A DNA stretch of 64,000 nucleotides from CALODP01 sp942492055 (GCA_942492055.1 CALODP010000025.1:124001-188000), one strand, 5' to 3'. Shown: positions 41,464-51,369, counted from the first letter of the stretch. Notes: generated from the letters alone by a model not told the origin. A program made the numbers and translations.

Positions 41464-44388
41464 ATGGGACAGAAAAAAGTCAGAATTCTTCTTGCGTTGA
41501 TATTAGTCCTTTCAATGCTGCAAAATGCTACCGCTCAAAGTTTTAGCAAAAGCGTGACGGTGTTTGCAAGGTCAAGTAGGACTTCAGCAGAGCTGTCATC
41601 AAAAGAATTGATAAAAATCAGAAGTAATGAATTTAAAAGTACTTTACTTCTTGAATTAAAGAGTAATGCCAATTTGATATCGGTGGCAAAAATAATTGAT
41701 TTTGAAGTAGAAAGTGTATTTCATAATTTCATTATTACTAAAAAGAGTATTAATCCGGATAATAGTTATACTCTGATCGGGAAAGAGAATGATAATGAAA
41801 TGTATTTAACGGCTGCCGGAAATAATATTTCCGTTAACTTATCTATCGGAGAAAAACGCTACACCATTATTCCTTTAGAAAACGGTCTTCATCTTCTTGC
41901 CGAAGTCTCTCTCTCAGTTTATAAGAATGAGGAAGAATCTGTATCAATTAACGTTCTTTCTGGAGAGACAAACCTGTTCCCGGAGAATAAAAATACTGCA
42001 GCGAAAACTGATGTCGATATATTGGTCGCTTATACTCCGGCCGCTGAAGCTAATGCTTCTAATCTCAATGCTATCATTGCGAACAGCATAGCTGAAGCAA
42101 ATCAATCATTTGTTAATAGTGGGATAAATCTTGAGTATCATTTGGTCCATACCAAAAGAATAAACTATACTGAAGGGAGCAAAGACAACTCTACAGTGCT
42201 GAATGATTTTAGCAATAATGCGGAAATAAAAGAAATAAGAAACGAGTATAGAGCGGATCTATGTTTCTTGGTGACAAATGGAACTAATATAAGCGGTTGT
42301 GCATATTGGCACCCTGATCCATCAGCCTCTACCAGTCATACGGGGTATGGAATTGGGAATTACAACAGGATAAGAGATACAAGAACTTTAGCTCATGAAA
42401 CCGGACATAATTTTGGATGCATGCATAATATTGAAATTGCTTCCTCAAGCGGATATAATCATGGCTACTTATGTGAACCCGGTAATTTTTGCACAATAAT
42501 GGCATATTATACTACATCATCTAGAATGAGAAAAAATTATTGGTCAGATCCTACGAATACATATAATAGTAGACCATTAGGGATAGCGGATGAAAGTGAT
42601 AATGTTAGATGGATTAAAAATCAGAAAACCGATATTGAAGATTATCGGAAATTTCAGGTTTGTAATACAATTTCTTCAAATCACAGATGGAGACGCAATA
42701 TTAAATTAACCGGAGATGTTTTGATTGCATCCGGAGCATGTCTTACAATTGAATCCGGAAGCTCAGTTGATCTTAATGGGAGATTTATTAAATCAACCGG
42801 CGGCTCAATAATCATAGAAAGCGGTGCGAACGTAAATTACAAAGGGCTTGTAAAAAACATCTCCGGTACCGTAAGAGGATTGTATTCTACAATTCAATCT
42901 GGGATAGATAACGCCGGAACAAACCAGACCCTTGAAGTGGTTGCCGGAAACTTCAACGAGAGCCTTGCAATAACCGGAAAATCACGCGTGAAAATAAACG
43001 GGAAAGGTAAAGGAATTACAATCATAAACTCTCCGGTAGAGTTTACTAATTCGGAGTATTGTAATTTGACAAATATGACCATAAAAAATGATCAAGCCAT
43101 AACTATCAATGGTGGTAACCGCCCAAATGTTAGCTTCGTTGAATTTTCAGAATGCTATGATATGGCAAACATATATGACGTGACATCATTTTTATTTTCG
43201 GGAAATAAAAGCAAGGATTTTAATAGTCCTGAATTCGGCGTAGATGCTTATAGAAGTACAGGTGATATTACTGGCTGTGAAATAGAAGATTTCGATCTTT
43301 TTCTCTATAGTACTGATAATTCCTATGTAACAGCAACTCAGAACTATTTTTGTCACAACGGAATGGATTTATATGCCTCAAACGGGGGGTATATATCAAC
43401 GCAAAATTGTACATACAGCAAAACCCCTCCTCAGAGCTTCCTGGGGAATGTCGGCTACGGTGGCGGAGGAACTTATTGTAGTGCTACAGTACAACCTCCG
43501 ATACAGGTAACCTCTTTGGAAAAAACAACTGATGACGTGACAGATCTTAAGGAAGTAAACCGCGTAATGGCGGAAATTATGTCAAGCGTAAGTAGGAGAT
43601 ACGAATTGGCCGGAGCGAAAGGGGAAGATGCCCGCGTAAATGAATTGAAAGGGGTAATCGGAGTTTATAGAGATATTCTTAGAGAAAAAAATGATAACGC
43701 CCATGTAAAAGCTATTCTCGGAAAGCTCTCCCATTGCTACAGATTTATCGGAAATAACACGGAATTCGATAATCTGGTCGGATCCATGTTAAAAGAGAAA
43801 AAGTATTCCCCCTCCAAACCGGAAATCAAACGATATCTGATCGGTAAAGCGATAAGAGAAAATGATTATTCTCTCGGGCTGAAACTAGCGGATGAAATAT
43901 TGGAAGAAAAGAATATCGATAACGGGTTAGCTGCTGAAATGTTATACGAAAAAGGGCTGATCTACAAACACTACATGAAAGATATCGCCTCAGCAAAAGA
44001 AGTATATAAAAGACTCGCAGAAAACCATCCGGAAAGCAGATTGGCCGGATTCGTGAAATACGACCTAAAAGAAGAGGGCAAATCATTCGGAAAAGAAAAC
44101 GGGGAAGAGAAAAAAGAGGAAGCCGGAGAGAAATTCACTGTCGGCAACTATCCTAACCCGTTCAATCCGGTAACGAGAATATCATATTCCCTCCCGGAAA
44201 GAGGAATGGTAAGTGTAAAAGTATACGACATGCTCGGTCAGGAAGTAGCGACCCTGGTCAACGAAATCAAAGAATCGGGGCAATATCAGGTCACATTCGA
44301 CGCCTCAAAATTCTCCTCCGGATTATACATCTACACGGTAACTTCCGGTAAATACTCAGCCACAAAGAAGATGTTGTTGATCAAGTAA
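41464..44388 (+). CDS. Type IX-secreted M12-like zinc metalloprotease with beta-helix and C-terminal tail
   Basis: The 974-residue protein has a signal peptide (LLALILVLSMLQNATAQ) and a propeptide-like region to about 180. A metzincin domain follows with HETGHNFGCMH (His311, Glu312, His315, His321) and a Met-turn in FCTIMAYY, as in reprolysin-like M12 enzymes. Residues about 440-660 look like a right-handed parallel beta-helix (TVRGLYSTIQSGIDNAG, ITINGGNRPNVSFVEF). A helical TPR-like segment follows (LGLKLADEILEEKN, AEMLYEKGLIYKHYM), then a type IX tail (GNYPNPFNPVTRISY, VYDMLGQEVATLVNE, TKKMLLIK). It is probably exported and attached to the cell surface. Confidence 0.88.
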   Translation: MGQKKVRILLALILVLSMLQNATAQSFSKSVTVFARSSRTSAELSSKELIKIRSNEFKSTLLLELKSNANLISVAKIIDFEVESVFHNFIITKKSINPDNSYTLIGKENDNEMYLTAAGNNISVNLSIGEKRYTIIPLENGLHLLAEVSLSVYKNEEESVSINVLSGETNLFPENKNTAAKTDVDILVAYTPAAEANASNLNAIIANSIAEANQSFVNSGINLEYHLVHTKRINYTEGSKDNSTVLNDFSNNAEIKEIRNEYRADLCFLVTNGTNISGCAYWHPDPSASTSHTGYGIGNYNRIRDTRTLAHETGHNFGCMHNIEIASSSGYNHGYLCEPGNFCTIMAYYTTSSRMRKNYWSDPTNTYNSRPLGIADESDNVRWIKNQKTDIEDYRKFQVCNTISSNHRWRRNIKLTGDVLIASGACLTIESGSSVDLNGRFIKSTGGSIIIESGANVNYKGLVKNISGTVRGLYSTIQSGIDNAGTNQTLEVVAGNFNESLAITGKSRVKINGKGKGITIINSPVEFTNSEYCNLTNMTIKNDQAITINGGNRPNVSFVEFSECYDMANIYDVTSFLFSGNKSKDFNSPEFGVDAYRSTGDITGCEIEDFDLFLYSTDNSYVTATQNYFCHNGMDLYASNGGYISTQNCTYSKTPPQSFLGNVGYGGGGTYCSATVQPPIQVTSLEKTTDDVTDLKEVNRVMAEIMSSVSRRYELAGAKGEDARVNELKGVIGVYRDILREKNDNAHVKAILGKLSHCYRFIGNNTEFDNLVGSMLKEKKYSPSKPEIKRYLIGKAIRENDYSLGLKLADEILEEKNIDNGLAAEMLYEKGLIYKHYMKDIASAKEVYKRLAENHPESRLAGFVKYDLKEEGKSFGKENGEEKKEEAGEKFTVGNYPNPFNPVTRISYSLPERGMVSVKVYDMLGQEVATLVNEIKESGQYQVTFDASKFSSGLYIYTVTSGKYSATKKMLLIK

Positions 44389-44409
44389 ACCGAAATAAAA
44401 CAATATTAT

Positions 44410-44445
44410 AAGGGCTCATTTCTTCGCAAGCCCTTTCTCTTTCCC
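44410..44445 (+). terminator. Terminator after the metalloprotease gene
   Basis: AAGGGCT / AGCCCTT (44410-44416 with 44429-44435) is followed by TCTCTTTCCCC. Confidence 0.65.
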
Positions 44446-44503
44446 CAAGACTTTCTTAATATTGCTCTATTCAAAATTATACACTTAATGAAACGAGGCT
44501 TTT

Positions 44504-45316
44504 ATGTACGGAAGGATGAATAATATTCATTTTGCGGCTATTCTCTTATCCGCTCTTTTTATTTTGGGCTTATTCGGGTGTGCCCCGAAAGAAAAGGTTC
44601 AATCGAAAACTTATACCTACGATTCCGGTGGAATAATCCGTTACGACAAAGGGGAGAAGTTTATTTCGCTGGCTTTTACTGCCGACGAGCATAACGACGG
44701 CAAGGATACTATTCCCGCCATTCTCGATAAACAAAATGTGAAAGGGAATTTCTTCTTCACCGGAAAGTTCTATCGCGCCGAAGAGAATAAGGAAGTAATT
44801 GAAAGACTGGTTAAAGAAGGGCACTATCTCGGGGGACATTCCGATATGCACCTTCTCTATTGCGACTGGGGGAAACGGGATTCAACACTTGTTACTCAAG
44901 AGCAATTTACGAAAGATATAGAGGCTAACTATGCCGAGATGAAAAAGTTCGGGATTGAGAAGAGGAAGGCTCCTTTCTTTATGCCTCCTTACGAATGGTA
45001 CAACAAAGAGGTTGCGGGTTGGGCTGAGGATTTCGGTGTGAAAATCGTTAACTTTTCTCCGGGAACATATTCCAACGCTGATTATACCGTTCCGGAAATG
45101 GGGAAAGGGTACAGAAGCACGGAGTTTATCTATAACAAAATTTTGGAATATGAAGAGAAAGATGAAAATGGTCTGAACGGATTTGTTCTCTTGCTCCATT
45201 TCGGCACCGACGAGCGAAGAGAGGATAAATTTTATTATCGACTTGAGGAATTGATTACGGAACTGAAAAATAGAGGATATGGTTTTAAACGATTAGACGA
45301 AGTAATCGAAAACTAA
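44504..45316 (+). CDS. Polysaccharide deacetylase (NodB-like) lipoprotein
   Basis: The 270-residue protein has a lipoprotein signal (AAILLSALFILGLFGC). The NodB-type barrel carries FISLAFTADEHNDGKDTIPAILDKQNVKGNFFFTG as motif 1, GGHSDMHLL as motif 2 with the metal-binding HxxxH, then KAPFFMPPYEWYN and GFVLLLHFGTDERR as later motifs. The first motif has TADEHNDG in place of TFDDG, a variant I associate with Bacteroidota relatives of CE4 enzymes. It deacetylates or otherwise hydrolyses a surface glycan. Start is the ATG at 44504, with an alternative ATG at 44516. Confidence 0.82.
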   Translation: MYGRMNNIHFAAILLSALFILGLFGCAPKEKVQSKTYTYDSGGIIRYDKGEKFISLAFTADEHNDGKDTIPAILDKQNVKGNFFFTGKFYRAEENKEVIERLVKEGHYLGGHSDMHLLYCDWGKRDSTLVTQEQFTKDIEANYAEMKKFGIEKRKAPFFMPPYEWYNKEVAGWAEDFGVKIVNFSPGTYSNADYTVPEMGKGYRSTEFIYNKILEYEEKDENGLNGFVLLLHFGTDERREDKFYYRLEELITELKNRGYGFKRLDEVIEN

Positions 45317-45340
45317 TCATTCAAATTTTCGGAGTTTTCC

Positions 45341-45970
45341 ATGGGACTTAAAGAGATAATAGAAAAAAGGAAAAGTATAAGAAGCTTTACCGACGAAAAA
45401 GTGCCGGTCAATGTATTGAAAGAACTTGTTGAGCTTGCCGGTCGCGCGCCGAGCATAAACGATTCGGAACCCTGGAGGTTCATCGCCATTACCAACAAAT
45501 ATCTTTTGAAGGATATGGCCGATGTTGTAAAGACAAAGTTGCGTGAGGTGTTTCCGGTTGATCTAAGCGAAGAGACCGATCGTGTTAGAAGCAAGGTTCA
45601 GAAATTCTCTTCCTTCTTTGCCGACGCTCCCGCAGTTATAGCTGTTTTGCACGAACCCTATAAAGCGGTGGTGGATGATATTCTGGTTGGGACTGATCTT
45701 TCGCACGAAGATATTAACCGGATGCGAAATTACCCTAACATCCAGACTATCGGGGCCGCAATTGAGAATATGCTTCTCGGCGCGGTAGAGATGGGATACG
45801 GAGCATGTTGGTTAACAGGCCCTCTGGTAGCGAAAGAGGAATTGGAAAAACTACTAAACATTAAGGAGCCATTCTCTTTGGTTGCTTTCGTGGCGATTGG
45901 GAAAGAGAAAGGACAAATACTTCCCCGAGAGAAGAAGAAAGTAGATGATATTTTTGAGATAATAGAATAA
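45341..45970 (+). CDS. Nitroreductase-family flavoprotein
   Basis: The 209-residue FMN-binding protein starts IIEKRKSIRSFTDEKVPVNVLKELVELAGRAPSINDSEPWRFI, the FMN-contacting N-terminal signature. NIQTIGAAIENMLLGAVEMGYGACWLTGPL is the core helix region, and FVAIGKEKGQ lies near the C-terminus. Such NAD(P)H-dependent enzymes reduce nitro compounds, quinones or flavins; the physiological substrate is unknown. It is 24 bp after the deacetylase and ends at a strong terminator. Confidence 0.9.
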   Translation: MGLKEIIEKRKSIRSFTDEKVPVNVLKELVELAGRAPSINDSEPWRFIAITNKYLLKDMADVVKTKLREVFPVDLSEETDRVRSKVQKFSSFFADAPAVIAVLHEPYKAVVDDILVGTDLSHEDINRMRNYPNIQTIGAAIENMLLGAVEMGYGACWLTGPLVAKEELEKLLNIKEPFSLVAFVAIGKEKGQILPREKKKVDDIFEIIE

Positions 45971-45975
45971 GTAAG

Positions 45976-46002
45976 AGCCCGCTTTTTCAGCGGGCTGTTT
46001 CG
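45976..46002. terminator. Bidirectional terminator
   Basis: AGCCCGCT / AGCGGGCT (45976-45983 with 45989-45996), with loop TTTTC, lies between the convergent genes ending at 45970 and 46014. Confidence 0.85.
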
Positions 46003-46013
46003 AATATATAATT

Positions 46014-46502
46014 TTACTTTTTGAGAATTATCGTGTTGGTTATGTTTAATTCGCATCCTCCCCAGATTCCTCCCGCTATTACAAGGGCAGGATATCCGAT
46101 TAGGAATAAAGGATTTACTTCGCCCCCCTCACTGGTTCCGGTCAGATCGGTAAGGTAAAATAGTCCGAAACCCGCTCCGGCGGCAAGCACTGTCCCCATT
46201 CCCATGCCACTGATGGAAAAATTATCCTTGTATTTTATTCGGGCAATCTTTTCCGTAGCGTATTTGGTTACCAAAGAATCATTTTTTATGGAAACGAAGT
46301 CACGGGTAATCGATTGGAAATTACCGATCTTTTCTGTTTTGTCCGTAAAAATCAGAGTGACGGCTTGCTCCCGGCATTCTTCATTAATTTCGGAGTATAC
46401 GGCATCCTCGCTGCGATCGCTCAAAACCAAATAGGAGGAACAGCCGGATATGCAAAGTTGTGTACAAAATGCCAATAGGAGAAATTGGAGTTTTTTCGGC
46501 AT
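46014..46502 (-). CDS. Hypothetical lipoprotein (162 aa)
   Basis: The N-terminus QFLLLAFCTQLCISGCSS is a lipoprotein signal (lipobox ISGC). A beta-rich region follows (QAVTLIFTDKTEKIGNFQSITRDFVSIKND, ATEKIARIKYKDN), comparable with small Sm-like or YgdI-type lipoproteins. Two hydrophobic stretches are seen (GMGTVLAAGAGFGLFYLT and FLIGYPALVIAGGIWGG) that may be membrane helices or glycine-zipper segments. I do not recognise the function. Confidence 0.7.
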   Translation of the reverse strand: MPKKLQFLLLAFCTQLCISGCSSYLVLSDRSEDAVYSEINEECREQAVTLIFTDKTEKIGNFQSITRDFVSIKNDSLVTKYATEKIARIKYKDNFSISGMGMGTVLAAGAGFGLFYLTDLTGTSEGGEVNPLFLIGYPALVIAGGIWGGCELNITNTIILKK

Positions 46503-46543
46503 TATATGTATCCCTATATTATTTGAAAAAATAACTTACTCAA

Positions 46544-48691
46544 TTAAGCCAAAGCGTTTTCATGTCCTGAATCTTTCACAAAGAGACATGAGGAATTTGT
46601 GAGTTCTGTAGTTTCCCTCATAAACTCAAAAGGAAGATCCTCCCCGATACCGAAAATATTAATATCCGCTTTCGGAGCGTTCTTTATTGCTTCTTTGAAA
46701 TCGGCCGTGATAACATGAAATTCCGTCATAGAAGGTAATCGGGTCATATCACTCAATCTGTTTAAGAATTTTAATAGGCGGGCTTCATCCTCATTTTTAT
46801 TGGCAACCGTTACCAGGTTAATCTTTCCTCCCCAGTTAAGCTGAAGTTGGAGAGCCAGTAAAACAGCCAGATGCCAGTTCGGACTCTTGTCTCTAAGCCA
46901 GAGGTTAAGATTATGCTGCATTCCGAAGGCTATGCGGGGATGTTGCCTGAGAATCACAACCCCAAGATCATGTGAAGAGGCGGTTTTAACTAATTCGGAT
47001 ATATTTGCATCTTTCTCATGATTGCTTCCTAAGGTAAGGAAAAGGGTATTAGGTCGGAAAGCCCCTGCTTGCAGAGTTTGGATGACAAGCTTAGTTCCGT
47101 GAAGGAAATCATTATCCTCCAAAACAGTCGAGTTTACCAAGATACCTTCGCTATCAAGGGGAGTCATAAGCTCCTTCAATTCTTCGGAAGTCTCGGCTGT
47201 CCTCTGGTTCTTTACGGAGAAAGCGAAAATACTTCCTGCCGGATATGTAATATTTTTTATGAATAATAGAGATCCCGCCCAAAGTTTAGGATCCTCAATC
47301 GGTATCAGAAAGTCAGGTTTCCATGCGACCTGATGGCGAGGGAATTTGGCTGCGATTCTAGAGGCTTTTTCTGCCAAGGCAAGGAACATTCCTCCTCTAA
47401 TATCACCCCAGTTGGCCTGAAGCCCCCGTCTGGTAAGGCCGATATATAAAGCAATTATGATGACTAAAGCGAAAATGCTGAAAATCGGGTCGATCAGTAG
47501 CATTATGAACAAACAACCTATAGCTCCGAAAAGGGGAACAAACTTCGGAATTTTGAATGTCGGCCGGAAGCTGATGATTTGCATGCTCTGCTGTATGAAT
47601 ACAACAATGTTCAATGTTCCGTATGTAATAAGGAAAAACATAGTAATAAGAGAAGCAAGAGAGTTAAGTTCTCCGAGCATAAGAGCTATTACAACAAAGC
47701 ACCCTGTGAAAAGTATCGCATTGCGTGGCTCGTTCTTTTGCGTTCTCTGAACGAAGAATGAGCTCAATGGTATCGATTTATGCTCGGCCAATGCGAATAA
47801 TATTCTCGGAGCTCCGATCATACTTCCCAAAGCGGAGGAAAAAGTTGCGGCGAGAATACCGATAATTACCATCGGTCCCCATAATGCCTTGTCGACCATA
47901 ACCATCTGATTCGATCTTAGTTCGGCAGGAGAGGCCAAATGAGCCGCAAAGAAAGCGATTAATAAATATATTACGAATGTAATTCCAATTGCGGATAGCG
48001 TTCCCAAAGGTATTGCTTTGCGTGGGTTTTTCAGATCCCCCGATAAGTTAGCTCCAGCCATTATTCCGGTTACGGCCGGGAAGAATACCGCGAAGACTTC
48101 CCAAAATCCGGCGTTCTCGAAATTCCCGATCATCTGAATGCTAGTAGTCGGGGTGGCGTCGGACAATAGAAAGGAGAGAATTGAAAACCCGATTATCGTC
48201 ATGATTACATATTGAATTCGAATAGCGAACAAAGTACTGATGTATGAGATAGTAAGTAACAATGCCCATGTCGCGAGTGATACCAGAACCGGGGGGTGCC
48301 CCGGGAAAATCATCAACCAACCTTCGGTAAAACCGACAATATATAGGGCGGCGGATAAAGCCTGAGAAACATAAAATGGTATTCCTACACTTCCTCCCGC
48401 TTCCAATCCCAACGATTTGGATATTATGGAATATGCCCCTCCTGCTCCGATTTTTATATTGGTCGTAATTGAGGACATCGACAAACCGGTGCAAAGTGTA
48501 ATACTTTTAGCCAATACGATAATACCGAATGCTCCCAATAATCCTGCATTACCAACAACCCAACCGAGGCGAAGATACATTATCACACCCAGAATGGTCA
48601 ATACATCGGGAGTAAATACTCCGCCGAAGGTTCCGAATTTGTTTGATGAGCTCTCTGTAAATCGTCGCGTAATATCTTTTAGGGATTTCAT
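46544..48691 (-). CDS. SLC12-type (Na-K-Cl cotransporter family) amino acid/cation permease
   Basis: The 715-residue protein has about 12 membrane helices in the first 460 residues, starting FGGVFTPDVLTILGVIMYLRLGWVVGNAGLLGAFGIIVLA. The block GAGGAYSIISKSLGLEAGGSVGIPFYVSQALSAALYIVGF is characteristic of the cation-chloride cotransporter branch of the APC superfamily. A soluble C-terminal domain of about 250 residues (SLLFIKNITYPAGSIFAFS, LVVIL-type Rossmann-like strands, LFVKDSGHENALA) matches the SLC12 cytoplasmic domain. It probably moves K or Na with Cl or another small solute. Specificity cannot be read from sequence. Confidence 0.88.
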   Translation of the reverse strand: MKSLKDITRRFTESSSNKFGTFGGVFTPDVLTILGVIMYLRLGWVVGNAGLLGAFGIIVLAKSITLCTGLSMSSITTNIKIGAGGAYSIISKSLGLEAGGSVGIPFYVSQALSAALYIVGFTEGWLMIFPGHPPVLVSLATWALLLTISYISTLFAIRIQYVIMTIIGFSILSFLLSDATPTTSIQMIGNFENAGFWEVFAVFFPAVTGIMAGANLSGDLKNPRKAIPLGTLSAIGITFVIYLLIAFFAAHLASPAELRSNQMVMVDKALWGPMVIIGILAATFSSALGSMIGAPRILFALAEHKSIPLSSFFVQRTQKNEPRNAILFTGCFVVIALMLGELNSLASLITMFFLITYGTLNIVVFIQQSMQIISFRPTFKIPKFVPLFGAIGCLFIMLLIDPIFSIFALVIIIALYIGLTRRGLQANWGDIRGGMFLALAEKASRIAAKFPRHQVAWKPDFLIPIEDPKLWAGSLLFIKNITYPAGSIFAFSVKNQRTAETSEELKELMTPLDSEGILVNSTVLEDNDFLHGTKLVIQTLQAGAFRPNTLFLTLGSNHEKDANISELVKTASSHDLGVVILRQHPRIAFGMQHNLNLWLRDKSPNWHLAVLLALQLQLNWGGKINLVTVANKNEDEARLLKFLNRLSDMTRLPSMTEFHVITADFKEAIKNAPKADINIFGIGEDLPFEFMRETTELTNSSCLFVKDSGHENALA

Positions 48692-48819
48692 GTAGGGAGT
48701 ATCCGAAATTGTTCTATTATATCCGTGAATATAGTAAAAAGATTTAGATAAAGTATTTTTAAACTAAAGCCTGGAAGTTGTAAATTGCGTAACGATTCTA
48801 AAATTATAGGTTATTCTTA

Positions 48820-50343
48820 ATGGCAAAGAGCTTTGCATTTATCGAATCTGAGGATTTATTCCAATCTGCTTATCTTGAGGCAAAAGAAGCCCAAAAAGAA
48901 TGGGGCCAATTATCGGTAAAAGAGAGAGTCGATATTCTCTTGAAAGTGAAAGATTATCTGGTTGATAACGCTGATAATATAGCGGAAATAATCTCTTCCG
49001 AAACCGGTAAAGTAAAGATGGATGCCCTTTCGGCAGAAGTTATTCCGGCTACAGTTGCGGTGAAATATTATTGTAAGAATGCCCCGAAATTTTTGAAATC
49101 GAAGAGGATTAAAAAGGGGAGTCTTCTCTTTGCCAACAAAAGGGCGTTGCTCAGAAGAGAACCGCTCGGGCTTGTCGGAGTTATTTCCCCATGGAATTAT
49201 CCTTTTACTATCCCTTTCTCCGATATCTTTGTAGCTCTTCTTTCCGGTAACGGTGTAATTTTCAAACCTGCTCCTCAATCGGTGAGAACCGGTATTGAAA
49301 TTGCCAAAGCTCTTGTAAGCGCTGGAGTTCCGAAAGAATTGATTCCGGTAATTAAACTATCGGGTGAATATACAGCCAACGAGATGATGGAGAGAAGAAT
49401 AAACAAAATCTTCTTTACCGGTTCGGTAAGGACAGGGAAAATTCTGGCAAAAGCAGCAGGAGAAAAACTGATCCCGATCTCTCTCGAACTTGGCGGCAAA
49501 GATCCGATGATTATTTGCGAAGATGCCAACATTCATCGCGCGGTTAACGGAGCTATCTGGGCCGGATTCGCAAACGCGGGACAATCATGCGCCGGTATCG
49601 AACGTATTTATGTTCACGAAAATATTTACGATAAGTTTTCCGTCGAGCTCAAAGATAAGATAGAAAAACTGAGAGTCGGCAACGATAACGGGCTGCCTGC
49701 AGATATCGGTGGAATTACTACCGAAGAACAATTCTCGGTAATAGAGAGTCATATCAGTGATGCTCTCGCAAAAGGAGCGAAGATTTTTGCGCGTTCAGAG
49801 ATAATTCATTCCGATGAGGAGAGAGCTTACTATCCGCCGACTGTCCTGATCGAGACCGATAAATCGATGGATGTTGTTACCGAAGAAACTTTCGGACCGG
49901 TTGTTACTCTTGAGAAGTTTAGTTGTGAGGATGAAGCTGTTATGAAAGCTAATGATTCCAAATTCGGATTGACTGCCTCGGTTTGGACAAATAATATCCG
50001 GAAAGGGGAGCGGATTGCCGAAAGACTTGAAGCCGGAGCTGTTACCCTTAACGATCATTTGATGACTCACGGTCTCCCGGAAACTCCTTGGGGCGGAGTT
50101 AAAGATTCCGGTATCGGAAGATCGCACAGTGTTTTCAGCTTTCACGAAATGACAGAGCCTAAGGTTATTGTAAATGATTCTCTTAGCATGTTGAATAAAA
50201 ATATCTGGTGGCACCCATATGAAAAGGGGACATACAACGGATTACTCGGTGTGATGCAATTGCTATATGGGAAAAAACTGATAAAGCGAATAAAAGGAAT
50301 AAAACCGGCATTGAGTTTATTGGGGAGAATCAGAGAGAAGTAG
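48820..50343 (+). CDS. NAD(P)-dependent aldehyde dehydrogenase
   Basis: The 507-residue protein has the complete aldehyde dehydrogenase fold: GLVGVISPWNYPFTIPFSDIFVALLSGN, FTGSVRTGKILAKAAG, catalytic Glu in ISLELGGKDPMII, catalytic Cys in FANAGQSCAGIERIYV, and EETFGPVVTLEKF. The N-terminal part (AQKEWGQLSVKERVDILLKVKDYLVD) is as usual. A C-terminal extension of about 40 residues (WWHPYEKGTYNGLLGVMQLLYGKKLIKRIKGI) is also found in some acyl aldehyde dehydrogenases. The aldehyde oxidised is unknown. Confidence 0.92.
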   Translation: MAKSFAFIESEDLFQSAYLEAKEAQKEWGQLSVKERVDILLKVKDYLVDNADNIAEIISSETGKVKMDALSAEVIPATVAVKYYCKNAPKFLKSKRIKKGSLLFANKRALLRREPLGLVGVISPWNYPFTIPFSDIFVALLSGNGVIFKPAPQSVRTGIEIAKALVSAGVPKELIPVIKLSGEYTANEMMERRINKIFFTGSVRTGKILAKAAGEKLIPISLELGGKDPMIICEDANIHRAVNGAIWAGFANAGQSCAGIERIYVHENIYDKFSVELKDKIEKLRVGNDNGLPADIGGITTEEQFSVIESHISDALAKGAKIFARSEIIHSDEERAYYPPTVLIETDKSMDVVTEETFGPVVTLEKFSCEDEAVMKANDSKFGLTASVWTNNIRKGERIAERLEAGAVTLNDHLMTHGLPETPWGGVKDSGIGRSHSVFSFHEMTEPKVIVNDSLSMLNKNIWWHPYEKGTYNGLLGVMQLLYGKKLIKRIKGIKPALSLLGRIREK

Positions 50344-50417
50344 TACCCACGAGAGGATTCGAACCTCCGACCTGCGGTTTAGGAAACCGACGCTCTATCC
50401 TGCTGAGCTACGTGGGC
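50344..50417 (-). tRNA. tRNA-Arg (anticodon CCT)
   Basis: On the minus strand a 74-nt cloverleaf begins GCCCACGTAGCTCAG. It has a D-arm with GCTCAGCAGGATAGAGC, an anticodon stem CGGTT/AACCG-type with loop TTCCTAA (anticodon CCT, reading AGG), and the T-arm GGAGGTTCGAATCCTC, with acceptor pairing GCCCACG / CGTGGGT. The first acceptor pair is G-U. No CCA is encoded. Confidence 0.93.
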
Positions 50418-50469
50418 AACAAAACTTTGCCCACAAATATAGTGATGATTAAATTTCTTTTCAAACGGT

Positions 50470-51369
50470 TTAATTCTTCAAACGCTCCTCTTCAATGAAT
50501 TTAATCAGATTGTTGAATTCATCTCTGTCCGGATGGGAAAAATCACTTTGCACAGAGCCATATATCATCCTTAGCCAGCGAATATTCATCTCTTTCAGAG
50601 CGTATTTTATATCTAATCTGTGAGCTTCGATATTGGAAAATATTATCTTCGCGAACTCAATTGCCGATCTTATATTTACGGAATTATGTAGTTTGTGATT
50701 ATTGGCTATCTTTACAAGATCATCTGCGAAATCGGGATAGTTTGTGCATATTTCAATTGCTGCTATTCCTGCCTTAATCTGAACTTCCTGCATCTTCATG
50801 CTCTTTATTGTAGGATCCGCGGCAATCTTCAATAAATCCTCAACGCATCTGAAGGCAATTCCTTCATTCGATAAACCTTTTTTTTGAAATTTCGAAATCG
50901 CGTTATTAATTGCGGTTGGTAAACCCAGTTTCGCTTTCGAAATAATATGCGGAGAGTTTTGAATATTGCGTGAAATCTTTATTAATTCCTCATATCGACC
51001 TTCCGAAACCAAATCATCCAATCTTACTTCTTTCTTAATCTTTTGAACGTATTCCATAATGTATCTACGCTCTTCTTCGGTAAGTTTCTCGGAAGTATCG
51101 TGGGATGAATACTTGAACTTTTCGGCCAAAATAATGTTCAATTCATCTGAGGATAATGGAGTAAGATTATTTGAGTTCAGTTTTGTTAATACTTCTTCAT
51201 GAAATTCGGCGTCGAGATTTAAGGTAACAAGAAAAGCGTTTTTTACTTTAGGCATAGCAGAACGTTTCACCTTCAGAGCACTTTTTGCCTCTCCCAAAGT
51301 GAGTAAAAAAGCTCTGAATTCTCTCAAGTTATCTTCATCAACTCTTAATGCTATTTTCGAAAATCTCAT
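50470..51369 (-). CDS. Hypothetical helical protein, paralogue of the next gene (299 aa)
   Basis: ATG at 51369 (MRFSKIALRVDEDNLREFRAFLL) is used; the in-frame TTG at 51372 is not needed. The N-terminal 90 residues look alpha/beta (FSKIALRVDEDN, NAFLVTLNLDAEFHEEV). The rest is helical and reminiscent of HEAT-like repeats (LDDLVSEGRYEELIKISRNIQNSPHIISKAKLGLPTAINNAI, VQIKAGIAAIEICTNYPDFADDLVKIANN). There is no signal peptide or membrane helix, so it is cytosolic. It aligns along its whole length with the neighbour at 51465 (RFIKIAIIVNSE, AGKKAIELCEQYDHMLDDLIVIGNDNNL). I do not recognise a family. Confidence 0.75.
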   Translation of the reverse strand: MRFSKIALRVDEDNLREFRAFLLTLGEAKSALKVKRSAMPKVKNAFLVTLNLDAEFHEEVLTKLNSNNLTPLSSDELNIILAEKFKYSSHDTSEKLTEEERRYIMEYVQKIKKEVRLDDLVSEGRYEELIKISRNIQNSPHIISKAKLGLPTAINNAISKFQKKGLSNEGIAFRCVEDLLKIAADPTIKSMKMQEVQIKAGIAAIEICTNYPDFADDLVKIANNHKLHNSVNIRSAIEFAKIIFSNIEAHRLDIKYALKEMNIRWLRMIYGSVQSDFSHPDRDEFNNLIKFIEEERLKN

